A stretch of DNA of 64,000 bases from an uncultured Spirochaetota bacterium (GCA_944390575.1 CALXQJ010000001.1:124001-188000), one strand, 5' to 3'. Counted from the first letter of the stretch, positions 33,860-43,123 are shown. Made by a program: numbers and translations. The notes: a model not told the origin generated them from the sequence alone.

Positions 33860-34024
33860 TTAAGCATAAGTATTCAAATTAGCTCCAAGATTAATATCTG
33901 AACTTGAAATAATTTTCTCTACAGCCATACTCTGAGTATCTAAGCTTTTTTTAAGCATACTAATAGATACATCTTGTTTAAGCATACTAGAAGCATAATT
34001 ACTACTATAAGATGATATTTCCAT
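33860..34024 (-). CDS. YjfB-like putative motility protein (54 residues)
   Basis: This small gene has an excellent AGGAGG ribosome-binding site. The product starts MEISSYSSNYASSMLKQDVS and continues ISMLKKSLDTQSMAVEKII. This matches the pattern of the YjfB family (xxVSxxVLKKAMDTQ), small proteins associated with motility genes in Firmicutes and others and of unknown mechanism. It lies between the HEAT-repeat terminator and dusB, about 55 bases after the dusB stop, and could be transcribed with ruvX-dusB or alone. Confidence 0.72.
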   Translation of the reverse strand: MEISSYSSNYASSMLKQDVSISMLKKSLDTQSMAVEKIISSSDINLGANLNTYA

Positions 34025-34077
34025 TTTTGATTATCCTCCTAATATTATAAAACAGTTTTTTAAATAATAAGTGATAT

Positions 34078-35058
34078 CTATACAAAAACTTTATCTAATA
34101 ATTTAAACAACTCCTCTTTACTTTCACACTTCATAAACTCTATTTTCTCTTCTTTTCTAAAACCATTTAAATACTTCATAACAAATTTTCTCATAAAATG
34201 AATACCAGAAACCTCACCATAAATATCACAACACTCATTAGTATGTTCTATTATAACAGATTTTATAGTATCATTTTTAATACTAACAACATCAACACTA
34301 TCATCAGAAAAAATAGTATTTAATTCTTCAAATATCCAAGGATTTCCAATAGCACCTCTTCCAACCATTATTCCATCAACATTAGAAATATCAAAAGCCC
34401 TAATAGCATCCTCTTTAGATTTAATATCCCCATTACCTATAAGAATATAATCATCTCCAAGTGCCTCTTTTATTTTAGCAATAGCCTCCCAGTCAGAAAA
34501 ACCTTTATATAAGTCACTCGCATATCTACCATGAAGAGTTAAATAACAAGCTCCATTTTCTTTTAATGCCAAAGCTCTCTCTATCTCACCACCACAACCA
34601 CGATTAAATCCAAGTCTAATTTTAACACTAACAGGTAAAGGAGAAACACTCTTAGTCGCTCTAAGTATAGAAATCATTTTTTCAGTATCAACAAGAAGTC
34701 CAGCACCACCATTCTTTTTTACAACCTTTTTAGTAGGACAGCCCATATTAATATCTATAAATGAAAAACCTGTTAGATCTGTAACCTCTATTGCCTTTTT
34801 AAAATCATCCTCATCAGCTCCAAATATCTGTAAAGAAACAGGATGTTCATCTTCAGTATTTTTTATATATTTTTTAGTCTTTTTAATCTCTCGAGATAAA
34901 GCAGCAGCAGAAACAAACTCAGTAACAACAAGACCAGCACCAAAACGTCTAGCAAGTCTTCTAAATGCATAATCTGTATATCCAGCCATAGGTGCTAAAA
35001 AAAACCTAGAAGGAATATCAACATTTTCTATAACAATATTTTTAGTCATTTTTTTCAT
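34078..35058 (-). CDS. dusB: tRNA-dihydrouridine synthase (DusB-like)
   Basis: This FMN-dependent enzyme (326 residues) reduces uridine in tRNA D-loops. The N-terminal APMAGYTDYAFRRLARRFGA binds FMN. DINMGCPTKKVVKKNGGAGLL contains the catalytic Cys. KIRLGFN, THGR-like LHGRYASDLYKG and GNGDIKS with VGRGAIGNPWIF complete the Dus signature. The start may be the first or the fourth codon (both ATG). Either way it overlaps the end of ruvX, so the two are translationally coupled. Confidence 0.94.
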   Translation of the reverse strand: MKKMTKNIVIENVDIPSRFFLAPMAGYTDYAFRRLARRFGAGLVVTEFVSAAALSREIKKTKKYIKNTEDEHPVSLQIFGADEDDFKKAIEVTDLTGFSFIDINMGCPTKKVVKKNGGAGLLVDTEKMISILRATKSVSPLPVSVKIRLGFNRGCGGEIERALALKENGACYLTLHGRYASDLYKGFSDWEAIAKIKEALGDDYILIGNGDIKSKEDAIRAFDISNVDGIMVGRGAIGNPWIFEELNTIFSDDSVDVVSIKNDTIKSVIIEHTNECCDIYGEVSGIHFMRKFVMKYLNGFRKEEKIEFMKCESKEELFKLLDKVFV

Positions 35059-35494
35059 TTATATCCTCAATAACTTTCTTATTTTCTTTTAATCTTAACA
35101 TATTTAAATAGTTCTCTAATATTAAAACAGCAGATAAATTATCAGTATTATTCTTTTTGACACTTTTCTTTTTCCCTCTAAGAATAAACTCAGCTTCCTT
35201 AGAAGTGCCGTATTCATCTACAAAAATAACATCAACATTAACACTCTTAAGTAAAAATTCAGAAAAACGCCTAATCTCAAAACACCATTCACTCTCAACA
35301 CCGCTATCAGATAAAGGAAGTCCAAATACTACAGTTTTAATATTTTTTTCTTCTATAATATCCATTAAAGCTCTTTTCACTTTTCTAGCATTACTTTCTT
35401 CTATAAGTTTAAGAGTAAAAGGTATTTTTATTTCCATATCTACATAAGCAGTACCAGTACGCTTTTTACCAAAATCTACACCAAGCACAATCAT
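35042..35494 (-). CDS. ruvX: YqgF/RuvX-family putative Holliday junction resolvase / pre-16S rRNA nuclease
   Basis: This 150-residue RNase-H-fold protein starts GVDFGKKRTGTAYVD, carrying the first catalytic Asp. VFGLPLSDSG and FVDEYGTSKEAEFIL follow, and NNTDNLSAVLILENYL brings the final Asp. In E. coli, YqgF processes the 5' end of 16S rRNA. A resolvase role has also been proposed. The Arg of the usual DERLTT motif is Tyr here. The gene is the upstream partner of dusB. Confidence 0.88.
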   Translation of the reverse strand: MIVLGVDFGKKRTGTAYVDMEIKIPFTLKLIEESNARKVKRALMDIIEEKNIKTVVFGLPLSDSGVESEWCFEIRRFSEFLLKSVNVDVIFVDEYGTSKEAEFILRGKKKSVKKNNTDNLSAVLILENYLNMLRLKENKKVIEDINEKND

Positions 35495-35609
35495 AAAAAA
35501 CTCACAAATATATTATATAGTAATTTTAATTTTTTTTACAATTTTTTTGACTATTTTTTTAATTTCAACTAGAATGAATGTTAAAAATAACAAATAGGAA
35601 GATTATACA

Positions 35610-37779
35610 ATGAAACTACTACTTATTTTATTATTATTATTTATAATATCCTGCAATACAAACTCTCAAAAAAACGTATATAAAATTTCAGAAACAAGAC
35701 TTATGTACTCAAACATAATAAATATGTCTGGAGCACCTACAAATACTTTTCCAAAAACAGAACATGAGTTTTTTCCATTTGTAGATAAAGGGGCTTGGCA
35801 CGCACATTATTTACCTACTAAAGAGGATAATACAGTTTGGGGTGCTTTTACAGGACCATTATTTATAGCAGAAGAATATGGTGTTTATCTAAGTAAGGCT
35901 TTTGCAATACTTGATATATATACAAATGAAAGCTATATAGATTTAAAATATAGTACAGATCATTTACTCAAATACCAGGTGGTCTATTACAAGAATACGA
36001 CTTTGAAAATATAAATATTAAACAAGAATTAATATTTATAAATAATAGAACATCTTTAATAAAAGTAGAAATAGAAAATAAAACTACAGATAAAATAAAT
36101 GCAAATATAAACATAAAAGGAACTATCAATTCATACGAAAATGACTCTTATCTAACTGCAATAGAAGATGGAGTAAGAGTTAATTTCAAAGGTAGAAGAG
36201 AAATTTGGAAATATTTAACAACTACTAATGAGCAATTTACTCTAACAACATCATACAAATCAACATCTACAGTTGATAATGCCTCATACTTAAATAAGGC
36301 TGATGAAATATTAACTATAAATCCATCTTCAAAAACAGTATTTTACTATGCTATGACTCATACATTTAATAGTAAAGAATTAGATGAAGCAAATATAAAA
36401 TTAAAAGAAGCATTTAAAAATCCTACAAAACTATTTATAGAAAATGATACTAGATGGAATGAATATATAGCAAAAATAACAAAACCAAATGATAAAGAAT
36501 ATAATATAGTATCAGTAAAAGGGTTAGAAACTTTAATTGTAAATTGGAGAAGTGGAGCAGGTGCTATACCTTCGGATGGTATTACTCCAGCTCTTGCTGT
36601 ACAGTGGTTTAATGGTTTTTGGCCTTGGGATTCTTGGAAACAGGTTGTAGCTACTACTTTATTTGATGAAGAGTTAGCAAAAGCAAATATGAGAGTATTA
36701 TTTGACTTACAAATTACAAGTAATGATACAGTGAGACCACAAGATGCTGGTATGATTATAGATGCTGTATTTTTTAATAAAGATGCTCAAAGAGGTGGAG
36801 ATGGTGGAAACTGGAATGAACGTAATTCTAAACCTCCTTTATCTGCTTGGGCTGTTTGGGCTATTTATGAAGAACATAAGGATAAGGCTTTTGTAGATGA
36901 AATGTATGATAAAATAAAAGCTTATCATTATTGGTGGTATAGTAATAGAGATTTTAATAAGAATGGTATTGCTGAATATGGAGCTACTGTTCACCCTTTA
37001 AATACTAATGAAAAAGAAAAGGTATTAGCTGCTGCTTGGGATAGTGGTATGGATAATGCACCTAGATTTGATTTATCTGGATATGGTGCTGATGATATTG
37101 GGGTAAAAACTTTTACTATTACTAATTCTAATGGAGAAGATATTGCATATACTATTAATCAGGAATCTGTAGACCTAAATGCTTATCTTTATGCTGAAAA
37201 AATTTATTTATCTAAAATGGCTGATCTACTTGGTAAAAATAATGAAAAAGAAGTATTTATTAAAGATGCAGAAGTTATTAAAGAATATATAGTAAATAAT
37301 ATGTTTGATGATGAAACTGGAGCTTTTTATGATTTACAGTTTGATGAAAATGGTAATACTAAATTATTAGTAAATAGAGGAAAAGCTGCTGAAACTTATA
37401 TACCTCTTTGGGCTAATGTAGCTACCGAATATCAAGCTAAAAGGTTAAGAGATCTAATAATGGATGAAAATGTATTTAATACATTCGTGCCACTTCCAAC
37501 TGTAGCAAAAGACAATCCTTCATACGATCATAAAGCATATTGGAGAGGTCCTGTTTGGCTCGATCAAAGCTATTTTGCAATAAAAGGTCTTAGAAATTAT
37601 GGATTACTAATGAAGCTAATGAACTTACAAAAAAGATTTTTCACAATCTTAAAGGTTTATTAAACGATATCCCTATTAATGAAAATTATAGTCCTGAAAC
37701 TGGTGAACCACTAAATGCACCTGGATTTAGTGGGTCTTCTTCTATGCTTATATTAATGCATCATGATTTAGATGAATAA
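35610..37779 (+). pseudogene. GH63-type glucosidase lipoprotein with two -1 frameshifts
   Basis: Three successive frames form one protein of about 720 residues resembling the YgjK/GH63 alpha-glucosidase family. The first frame (35610 to about 35970) has a lipoprotein signal (FIISC) and GAWHAHYLP. The second (about 35970-37605) has the sugar-binding and barrel parts, including WFNGFWPWDSWK, PQDAGMIIDAVFF and YWRGPVWLDQSYFAIKGL. The third (to 37779) has FTNEANELTKKIFHNL and the end SGSSSMLILMHHDLDE. Each junction fits loss of one T from a short T-run just before ACT. Products would be truncated to 134 residues, so the enzyme is lost unless these are sequencing errors. Confidence 0.8.
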
Positions 37780-37803
37780 TATACAAAAATAAATATATAA
37801 TAA

Positions 37804-37840
37804 AAGGTGATATTAATAAAACTTAATATCACCTTAATTT
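37804..37840. terminator. Bidirectional terminator
   Basis: A perfect 13-base stem (37804-37816 with 37823-37835) has a six-base loop and a downstream AATTTTATTT. It lies between the GH63 remnant and the convergent U32 gene. Confidence 0.85.
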
Positions 37841-37859
37841 TATTTATAATTAAGATATT

Positions 37860-39104
37860 TTATTCTTCTACAGTTAAAATATCATATTTGCTAAAGTTAT
37901 GTACTGAAGATTTTATATAAGCATTATCTATTTGACGTATTTGATCTACTTGATAAAAATTACCTTCATCATCTTTTGTAAATAACTCAAAATTTTCATC
38001 AGTATAGTTTAAAAAGTCACGACCTATATATATAAGCTTATCACCTTTTTTAATAGTATTATAAACATTTATTTTAGAATATCCACTATCCTTATCAACA
38101 TCATCAGCTATCATACCCATCAATCTTCTTCCCTTTAGATAGCCTTTATCTGTAGACTTTATATCTTTTTTATCTTCAAAATAAAAACCAGTATCACTTT
38201 CACGTCTACTAATAGTGTCTAATTCTTCTAAATAATTAATAACAGGCTCTTTTCTAATAGCCTCTTCAAAATTATCAATCCCAACATCATTTAAAGTATC
38301 TAATAATTTCCTATAAACACGAACAACACCTGCAACATAATAGACACTTTTCATCCTACCTTCAATCTTAATAGAGTTGATTCCAGCACCCTGAAGTAAA
38401 TGTATATACTCAGCCATTCTTAAATCTTTTGCACTAAGAATAGTAGTATAATTTCCATCAGTCTCAACTTCCATCATCTCACCAGGTCTTGTTTTCTCTT
38501 CTATATAAGTTTTAAAATTCCATCTGCAAACTTGAGAACAATCACCCTTATTTGCATCTCTATCATTTAGAGTATTCGAAAGCATACATCTACCAGAATA
38601 AGCCATACAAACAGCACCATGTACAAAAGTTTCTAACTCTAATGAAGTATTATCTCTAATCTTTTTTATCTCATCTAATGAACATTCTCTAGCTAATATA
38701 ATTCTACTAGCTCCAAGACTCTCATACATCTTACAAGAATAACTATTAGTAACAGAAGCCTGTGTACTTATATGTATCTCAGCATCAGGTATTACTTCCT
38801 TTACAATAGCAAGTGAACCTAAATCTGATACTATATAAGCATCTAAACCTATATGTTTAATCTCTTTTAAATATGATTTTAAATTCTCAGTATCATCCTC
38901 ATGTAAAAAAGCATTAAGAGTTAAATACATCTTCTTACCTAAACTCTTAGCTAAATTAGCTGCCTCAGCAAGCTCTTCTGTAGTAGTATTCTTACTCTGA
39001 TGTCTTAAATTAAATAAAGCACCACCAATATAAGCAGCATCAGCTCCATAATGATATGCAACTTCTAATTTTTCTTTGTTCCCTGCGGGGGCTAATAATT
39101 CCAT
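37860..39104 (-). CDS. Peptidase U32 family protein (TrhP/YegQ-like)
   Basis: This protein of 414 residues begins MELLAPAGNKEKLEVAYHYG and has the U32 signature ETFVHGAVCMAYSGRCMLSN with the later Cys of GDCSQVCRW. These Cys residues bind an iron-sulfur cluster in studied members. Despite the peptidase name, the YegQ/TrhP subgroup hydroxylates uridine-34 of tRNAs using prephenate, and RlhA acts on 23S rRNA. The C-terminal domain with KGDKLIYIGRD fits the TrhP layout. The exact substrate is inferred only. Confidence 0.88.
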   Translation of the reverse strand: MELLAPAGNKEKLEVAYHYGADAAYIGGALFNLRHQSKNTTTEELAEAANLAKSLGKKMYLTLNAFLHEDDTENLKSYLKEIKHIGLDAYIVSDLGSLAIVKEVIPDAEIHISTQASVTNSYSCKMYESLGASRIILARECSLDEIKKIRDNTSLELETFVHGAVCMAYSGRCMLSNTLNDRDANKGDCSQVCRWNFKTYIEEKTRPGEMMEVETDGNYTTILSAKDLRMAEYIHLLQGAGINSIKIEGRMKSVYYVAGVVRVYRKLLDTLNDVGIDNFEEAIRKEPVINYLEELDTISRRESDTGFYFEDKKDIKSTDKGYLKGRRLMGMIADDVDKDSGYSKINVYNTIKKGDKLIYIGRDFLNYTDENFELFTKDDEGNFYQVDQIRQIDNAYIKSSVHNFSKYDILTVEE

Positions 39105-39190
39105 AATTTAATCCTTTATTTTTATTTTAAAAAGTATTCTACACTATAAAAATAAAAAATCAAATAATATACAATACAAAGAAAATAAAA

Positions 39191-39227
39191 AATAATTTAA
39201 AGTGACTACAAACAACTTTAAATTATT
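39191..39227 (-). terminator. Terminator of selD overlapping its stop codon
   Basis: A perfect 13-base stem (39191-39203 with 39215-39227) encloses an 11-base loop. On the minus strand it is followed by TTTTTATTTTC. The selD stop codon at 39225-39223 lies within the first arm. Confidence 0.8.
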
Positions 39228-40272
39228 TTCTTAAATAAAGATAATGTTCCTGTTTACTATAAACCCTGCCTATAATAGAAGCACAGTCTATACCTTCTCG
39301 CCAAAGATCTGCTAAAATATTCTCAGTATCCTCTTTTTTTATACACATAAAAATACCACCAGAAGTTTGAGGATCAAAAGAAAGCATTTGTAAATTATAA
39401 TCTATATTAGAATCAATTTTTATATTGGAACCAACATAACGCATATTAGTAAATGAAGCTCCAGGAATACACCCCATATCTAAAACTTCATAAGTCTTTT
39501 CAAACATAGGTAGACTTTCAACATTAATTTCTATAGATACATCACTAGAAATAGCCATCTTATAAGCATGCCCTAATAATCCAAAACCTGTAACATCTGT
39601 AGCACAAGAAACATTATATTTATTCATAATATAAGAAGCTTTTTTATTTAATGTAATCATAGAATTATAAACATCATTAATAGAACTCTCACTTATAATC
39701 CCCTGTCTCATAGCAGCCAGACAAGCTCCTGTACCAATAGGCTTAGTTAGAATAATAATATCTCCATCTTTAGCAGTTGAGTTCTTAGTTATTTTATTAG
39801 GATTAGCAAAACCAATAACAGACATACCATATTTAACTGTAGTGTCAGCAATAGTATGACCACCAACAACTAATACACCTGCTTCTGTAGCTTTATCCTG
39901 TCCACCTCTTAAAATATTTGCAAGTATATTTAGAGAATCATCTTTTGGAAACATATTAATATTTAATGCTAATTTTGGCTCTGCACCCATAGCATAAATA
40001 TCACTTATAGAGTTACAAGCTGCTATTTGACCAAAAAGATATGGATCGGCCACAATAGGAGGAAAAAAATCTACTGTAAATATAATAGCAGAATCATCTG
40101 ATATCTTATAAACACCCGCATCATCTCCAATATCAACATCCGAAAGAAGATTTGAATCTATTTTAGTTTGAAGTAGTGGAGAAAGAGTTTTCTCAAGTAA
40201 ATCTGGAGGTATCTTTGCACTACATCCGCCCTCTAATGCACAGGTAAGCAGTTCTATTTTCTCTTCACTCAT
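39223..40272 (-). CDS. selD: Selenide, water dikinase (selenophosphate synthetase)
   Basis: This 349-residue enzyme makes selenophosphate from selenide and ATP, the selenium donor for selenocysteine and 2-selenouridine. Catalytic C17 and K20 are in GGCSAKIPP. VDIGDDAGVY carries the metal and ATP-binding Asp residues, and GGHTIADTTVKYG and DPQTSGG are conserved. The active residue is Cys, not Sec. No selenoprotein, selA, selB or tRNA-Sec was seen in the window, so the selenium pathway must be completed elsewhere. Its promoter carries an inverted repeat at 40291-40317. Confidence 0.93.
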   Translation of the reverse strand: MSEEKIELLTCALEGGCSAKIPPDLLEKTLSPLLQTKIDSNLLSDVDIGDDAGVYKISDDSAIIFTVDFFPPIVADPYLFGQIAACNSISDIYAMGAEPKLALNINMFPKDDSLNILANILRGGQDKATEAGVLVVGGHTIADTTVKYGMSVIGFANPNKITKNSTAKDGDIIILTKPIGTGACLAAMRQGIISESSINDVYNSMITLNKKASYIMNKYNVSCATDVTGFGLLGHAYKMAISSDVSIEINVESLPMFEKTYEVLDMGCIPGASFTNMRYVGSNIKIDSNIDYNLQMLSFDPQTSGGIFMCIKKEDTENILADLWREGIDCASIIGRVYSKQEHYLYLRK

Positions 40273-40290
40273 ATATAATACCTATATACT

Positions 40291-40330
40291 TTTTTTGTTA
40301 AATTATATAACAAAAAATGATAAAAAACAA
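40291..40330 (-). promoter_or_regulatory. selD promoter with an inverted repeat over the -10 box
   Basis: On the minus strand, TTGTTT (just left of 40331) and TATAAT (40307-40302) are 17 bases apart. The -10 lies in the centre of a perfect ten-base inverted repeat (40291-40300 and 40308-40317), which fits a repressor site. Confidence 0.5.
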
Positions 40331-40338
40331 TATTTTTA

Positions 40339-40366
40339 TTGACTTATATCACTATTATAATATAAT
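40339..40366 (+). promoter_or_regulatory. Promoter of the TetR-family gene
   Basis: TTGACT at 40339-40344 and TATAAT at 40361-40366 are 16 bases apart. The operator-like repeat at 40376-40390 begins at the expected transcription start. Confidence 0.75.
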
Positions 40367-40375
40367 AATATTTAC

Positions 40376-40390
40376 TGACTGAGTTAGTCA
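40376..40390 (+). promoter_or_regulatory. Probable TetR-family self-operator
   Basis: TGACT (40376-40380) and AGTCA (40386-40390) form a 15-base inverted repeat with a five-base centre. It lies directly downstream of the -10 box and 28 bases before the regulator gene. This spacing fits autorepression. Confidence 0.6.
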
Positions 40391-40417
40391 AAAAATATAA
40401 TACGTATATTAAAGAAA

Positions 40418-40822
40418 ATGATAAAAGAAAATATAAATATAAGTAGTGATAAATTAACAAAAATAATGAGAGCATCATTAGATGAATTTGCTAAGTTTAA
40501 TTATAAAAATGCTATATTAGAAAATATAGCAAAAAATGCAAATATATCAAAATCATTGATATTATATCACTTCAAAACTAAAAAGACATTATACCTATAC
40601 ACATATAATTATTTTTATTCATATACAAAATCAAAAATATTAGATGATAATGTATACAAGATTAATGACTTCTTTGAACTTATGGAATATATTTTTTATA
40701 AAAAAGTCAGTCTTATTAAAGAATATCATAATATATTTGATTTTTACTTAAAAGTATATTTTGAAAAAGATAATAGCGTATTTGAAGATATACAAAAATT
40801 AATTATATATAATTATAAGTGA
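40418..40822 (+). CDS. TetR-family regulator, C-terminally truncated
   Basis: The 134-residue product has a full N-terminal TetR DNA-binding domain. FAKFNYKNAILENIAKNANISKSLILYHFKTKKTLYLY is the helix-turn-helix with its typical YHF-x-K element. The ligand-binding domain stops early: family members are usually about 190-210 residues. The gene is followed after four bases by the C-terminal part of an ABC permease, so a deletion probably removed the regulator's end and the transporter's front. DNA binding may persist without normal dimerisation. Confidence 0.72.
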   Translation: MIKENINISSDKLTKIMRASLDEFAKFNYKNAILENIAKNANISKSLILYHFKTKKTLYLYTYNYFYSYTKSKILDDNVYKINDFFELMEYIFYKKVSLIKEYHNIFDFYLKVYFEKDNSVFEDIQKLIIYNYK

Positions 40823-40826
40823 GTTA

Positions 40827-41186
40827 ATGTTTAGAGGAGAGTTAAATATTATAAAAATGATAATTATAAATTTTTCTCTTTTTTCTTTATGGTATGCACT
40901 ACTTGGAATATGTTTTTTAAGTTCTGTATTATTTAAATCTACATCTCTATCACTTTGGGTTGGAGCTTCTGTTTGTATAATATCTATACTATTTCAAATG
41001 CTATCTAGAATTAATGATAAAGCTAATATTTTTAAGTATATAAGTATCATTAGTTTATTTAATCCTTTAGAATATTCAAACAATAAAAATATTTTTATAA
41101 TAGGTACTGTAATATTATTCTTTATAGGAATTGTAACATCTATTATTACTATTATTATATTTAATAAGAAAGATATTTATGCATAA
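40827..41186 (+). pseudogene. C-terminal fragment of an ABC-2 type permease
   Basis: The 119-residue fragment holds four hydrophobic segments (about 12-34, 38-58, 66-80 and 88-110) and ends IIIFNKKDIYA. This is the usual close of ABC-2 permeases (last helix, then Phe-x-x-x-Asp-Ile/Leu). No ATPase gene or N-terminal permease half is present. It sits directly behind the truncated TetR gene, as expected if a TetR-ATPase-permease cluster suffered an internal deletion. Confidence 0.6.
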
Positions 41187-41254
41187 ATAAAATTATTGAT
41201 ATAAATATTTTTTTAATATATATTTTATTTATAAATAAATTTAAAGGATATTTT

Positions 41255-41620
41255 ATGATACATATACATACAATAAATGATACAGATATGCAAAATATTA
41301 TAGATAATAAAGATATACCAGACAGTATAAAAAATAAATCAGAAAATGTAATAGCTATTTTTACACAAGATTGGTGTGGAGATTGGCATAGAGTACAAAA
41401 CGAATTAGAAAAAAACAAAGATATTAATGATATTGATATTGATGTTTTTATTTGTGTTTATAATCAAAGTGCATTACATGAACCTTTTATGAATTTTAAA
41501 GAAAGTGTATGGAATAATGATCTTATACCTTATTTAAGATTTTATAAAAATGGAAATTTTATTAAAGATTCAAATATTATTGCATTCTTTAAGATTTTAG
41601 AAATTTTTAAGAATGCTTAA
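41255..41620 (+). CDS. Thioredoxin-fold protein with single active-site Cys (WCGDW)
   Basis: This 121-residue protein contains AIFTQDWCGDWHRVQNELE, where a thioredoxin would have WCxxC. Only C41 remains and the second Cys is W44, so dithiol redox chemistry is not possible. Similar WCGDW proteins are annotated as thioredoxin-like and of unknown role. The C-terminal strand pattern (LIPYLRFYKNGNFI) fits the fold. A ribosome-binding site AAAGGA precedes the ATG. The end overlaps the GNAT gene by eight bases. Confidence 0.7.
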   Translation: MIHIHTINDTDMQNIIDNKDIPDSIKNKSENVIAIFTQDWCGDWHRVQNELEKNKDINDIDIDVFICVYNQSALHEPFMNFKESVWNNDLIPYLRFYKNGNFIKDSNIIAFFKILEIFKNA

Positions 41621-42047
41621 AATTATAAATAAAGATACAGTTGTAGATTATATATATAATATTGTATTAAAAAACAACTATATTACTATATCAAAAGATA
41701 ACATCATTAAATATATAAATGATAAATATCATAAAGTAGTAGTAAAATTAGATAGTAATAATAGTATAGTAGGGTTTGCTATTTATTTTATTCTATATCC
41801 AGAAATAGATATATTATTTATAGCTACATATCCAAATAATAATGGGTATGGTAGAGAAATAATAGATTATATATTTAATGATGCTAAAAAAAATAAAATA
41901 TCAAGTATAAAGTTAGAATTAGATATAACAAATACAAAAGCATTAAGTTTCTATAAAAAAAATGGATTTTCAGAAATAGCTATAAGAAAAAAATATTATA
42001 ATAATAAAAGTGATGCTATTATTATGGAAAAAACATTTATATATTAA
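41613..42047 (+). CDS. GNAT-family N-acetyltransferase
   Basis: This 144-residue protein ends in the GNAT fold. The acetyl-CoA loop is the NNNGYGREIIDYIF stretch (Q/RxxGxG-type), and IKLELDITNTKALSFYKKNGFSE is the conserved strand and helix before the end. The substrate is unknown, though RimI-like protein acetylation is possible. It overlaps the thioredoxin-like gene by eight bases, and its stop overlaps the convergent LptF/G gene end by four bases. Confidence 0.82.
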   Translation: MLKIINKDTVVDYIYNIVLKNNYITISKDNIIKYINDKYHKVVVKLDSNNSIVGFAIYFILYPEIDILFIATYPNNNGYGREIIDYIFNDAKKNKISSIKLELDITNTKALSFYKKNGFSEIAIRKKYYNNKSDAIIMEKTFIY

Positions 42048-43114
42048 TAGAATTTCTTAAATGCAATTCTACATAAAACAGCAAATACAATATTTGGTAT
42101 CCAAGCAGCGATTAGAGGATTTATAACACCACCATCACCCAAAGATCTAAATAACATCAAAATAGAATAGTACAATAAGGCAACTACTATAACAAGAACC
42201 AAACTAACTACAAGAACACTGTGAGTAGAGAATTTACAAAATAATGAAGCAAGTAATACAATAATAAATCCAGAAAAACAATAAGATATTCTATAATGAA
42301 AGTCTGTTTCAAGCTTATTTGTATTTATATTAACTTCCTTTTGTAGTTTTATTAGTTCTCTCTCTTCTGAAAGACTCATACTATCTAAATGAGGTCTTTT
42401 TTTAAAATGATCTGGTCTTTCTATAACTTCAAGTGGATAATGTTTTATGACATCAATATTAACATCTCCATCTCTCTCAAAGTTTACTAAAATACCATTT
42501 TCTACATACCACTTTCTTTCATCATCATACCACTGAACATATGGAGTAGATATTCTAAATTGAACACCTTGATTTTCTGCTAACTTCATTATGACAACAT
42601 TTGTCATATACTTATCTTGATAATAATAATCATCTATAAAATATACATAATTATTAGCACCAAAAATATTAATACTACCACTATTTATAGAAGTAGATTC
42701 TCCTCTAGCAGTTCTATCAGCCTCAAAAGATATTTTATTAGTATGAGAAGCAACAAACTCCCAGAAAAAAACAAGTCCTAAACATAAAAAAACTACTATA
42801 ATAAACATTGGAGTAGAAAATTTGAATAAACTAATACCGGAATTTTGTATAGCTATCATTTCTTTATTTTTTACAAAATTACCAAGAACATAAGTAGATG
42901 AAAACATTAAAGAAATAGGAAACAAATAATATATATTATGTGGAATACGTGCCAAATGATATATGATAAAATACTTCATACGATCAGAATTTTGTACATA
43001 ATAATTAAGTTTAGCACTAAGTTCTGCAATAGTTACTAATATAACAAATAAAAGAAGAGAACCTATAAAAAATGATAAGAATTCCTTTAATAAATATATA
43101 TTTAATTTCTTCAT
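42044..43114 (-). CDS. LptF/LptG (YjgP/YjgQ) family permease
   Basis: This 356-residue inner-membrane protein has three N-terminal helices (about 12-32, 52-75 and 98-122), a periplasmic domain of about 140 residues and three C-terminal helices. The opening YLLKEFLSFFIGSLLLF and the early IPHNIYYLFPISLMFSSTYVLGNFVKNKEMIAIQ region match LptF/LptG. These proteins extract lipopolysaccharide or related lipids toward the outer membrane with the LptB ATPase. A second LptF/G partner is not seen next to it. It follows the DUF2225 gene by nine bases. Confidence 0.85.
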   Translation of the reverse strand: MKKLNIYLLKEFLSFFIGSLLLFVILVTIAELSAKLNYYVQNSDRMKYFIIYHLARIPHNIYYLFPISLMFSSTYVLGNFVKNKEMIAIQNSGISLFKFSTPMFIIVVFLCLGLVFFWEFVASHTNKISFEADRTARGESTSINSGSINIFGANNYVYFIDDYYYQDKYMTNVVIMKLAENQGVQFRISTPYVQWYDDERKWYVENGILVNFERDGDVNIDVIKHYPLEVIERPDHFKKRPHLDSMSLSEERELIKLQKEVNINTNKLETDFHYRISYCFSGFIIVLLASLFCKFSTHSVLVVSLVLVIVVALLYYSILMLFRSLGDGGVINPLIAAWIPNIVFAVLCRIAFKKFY

Positions 43115-43123
43115 TATAATATT

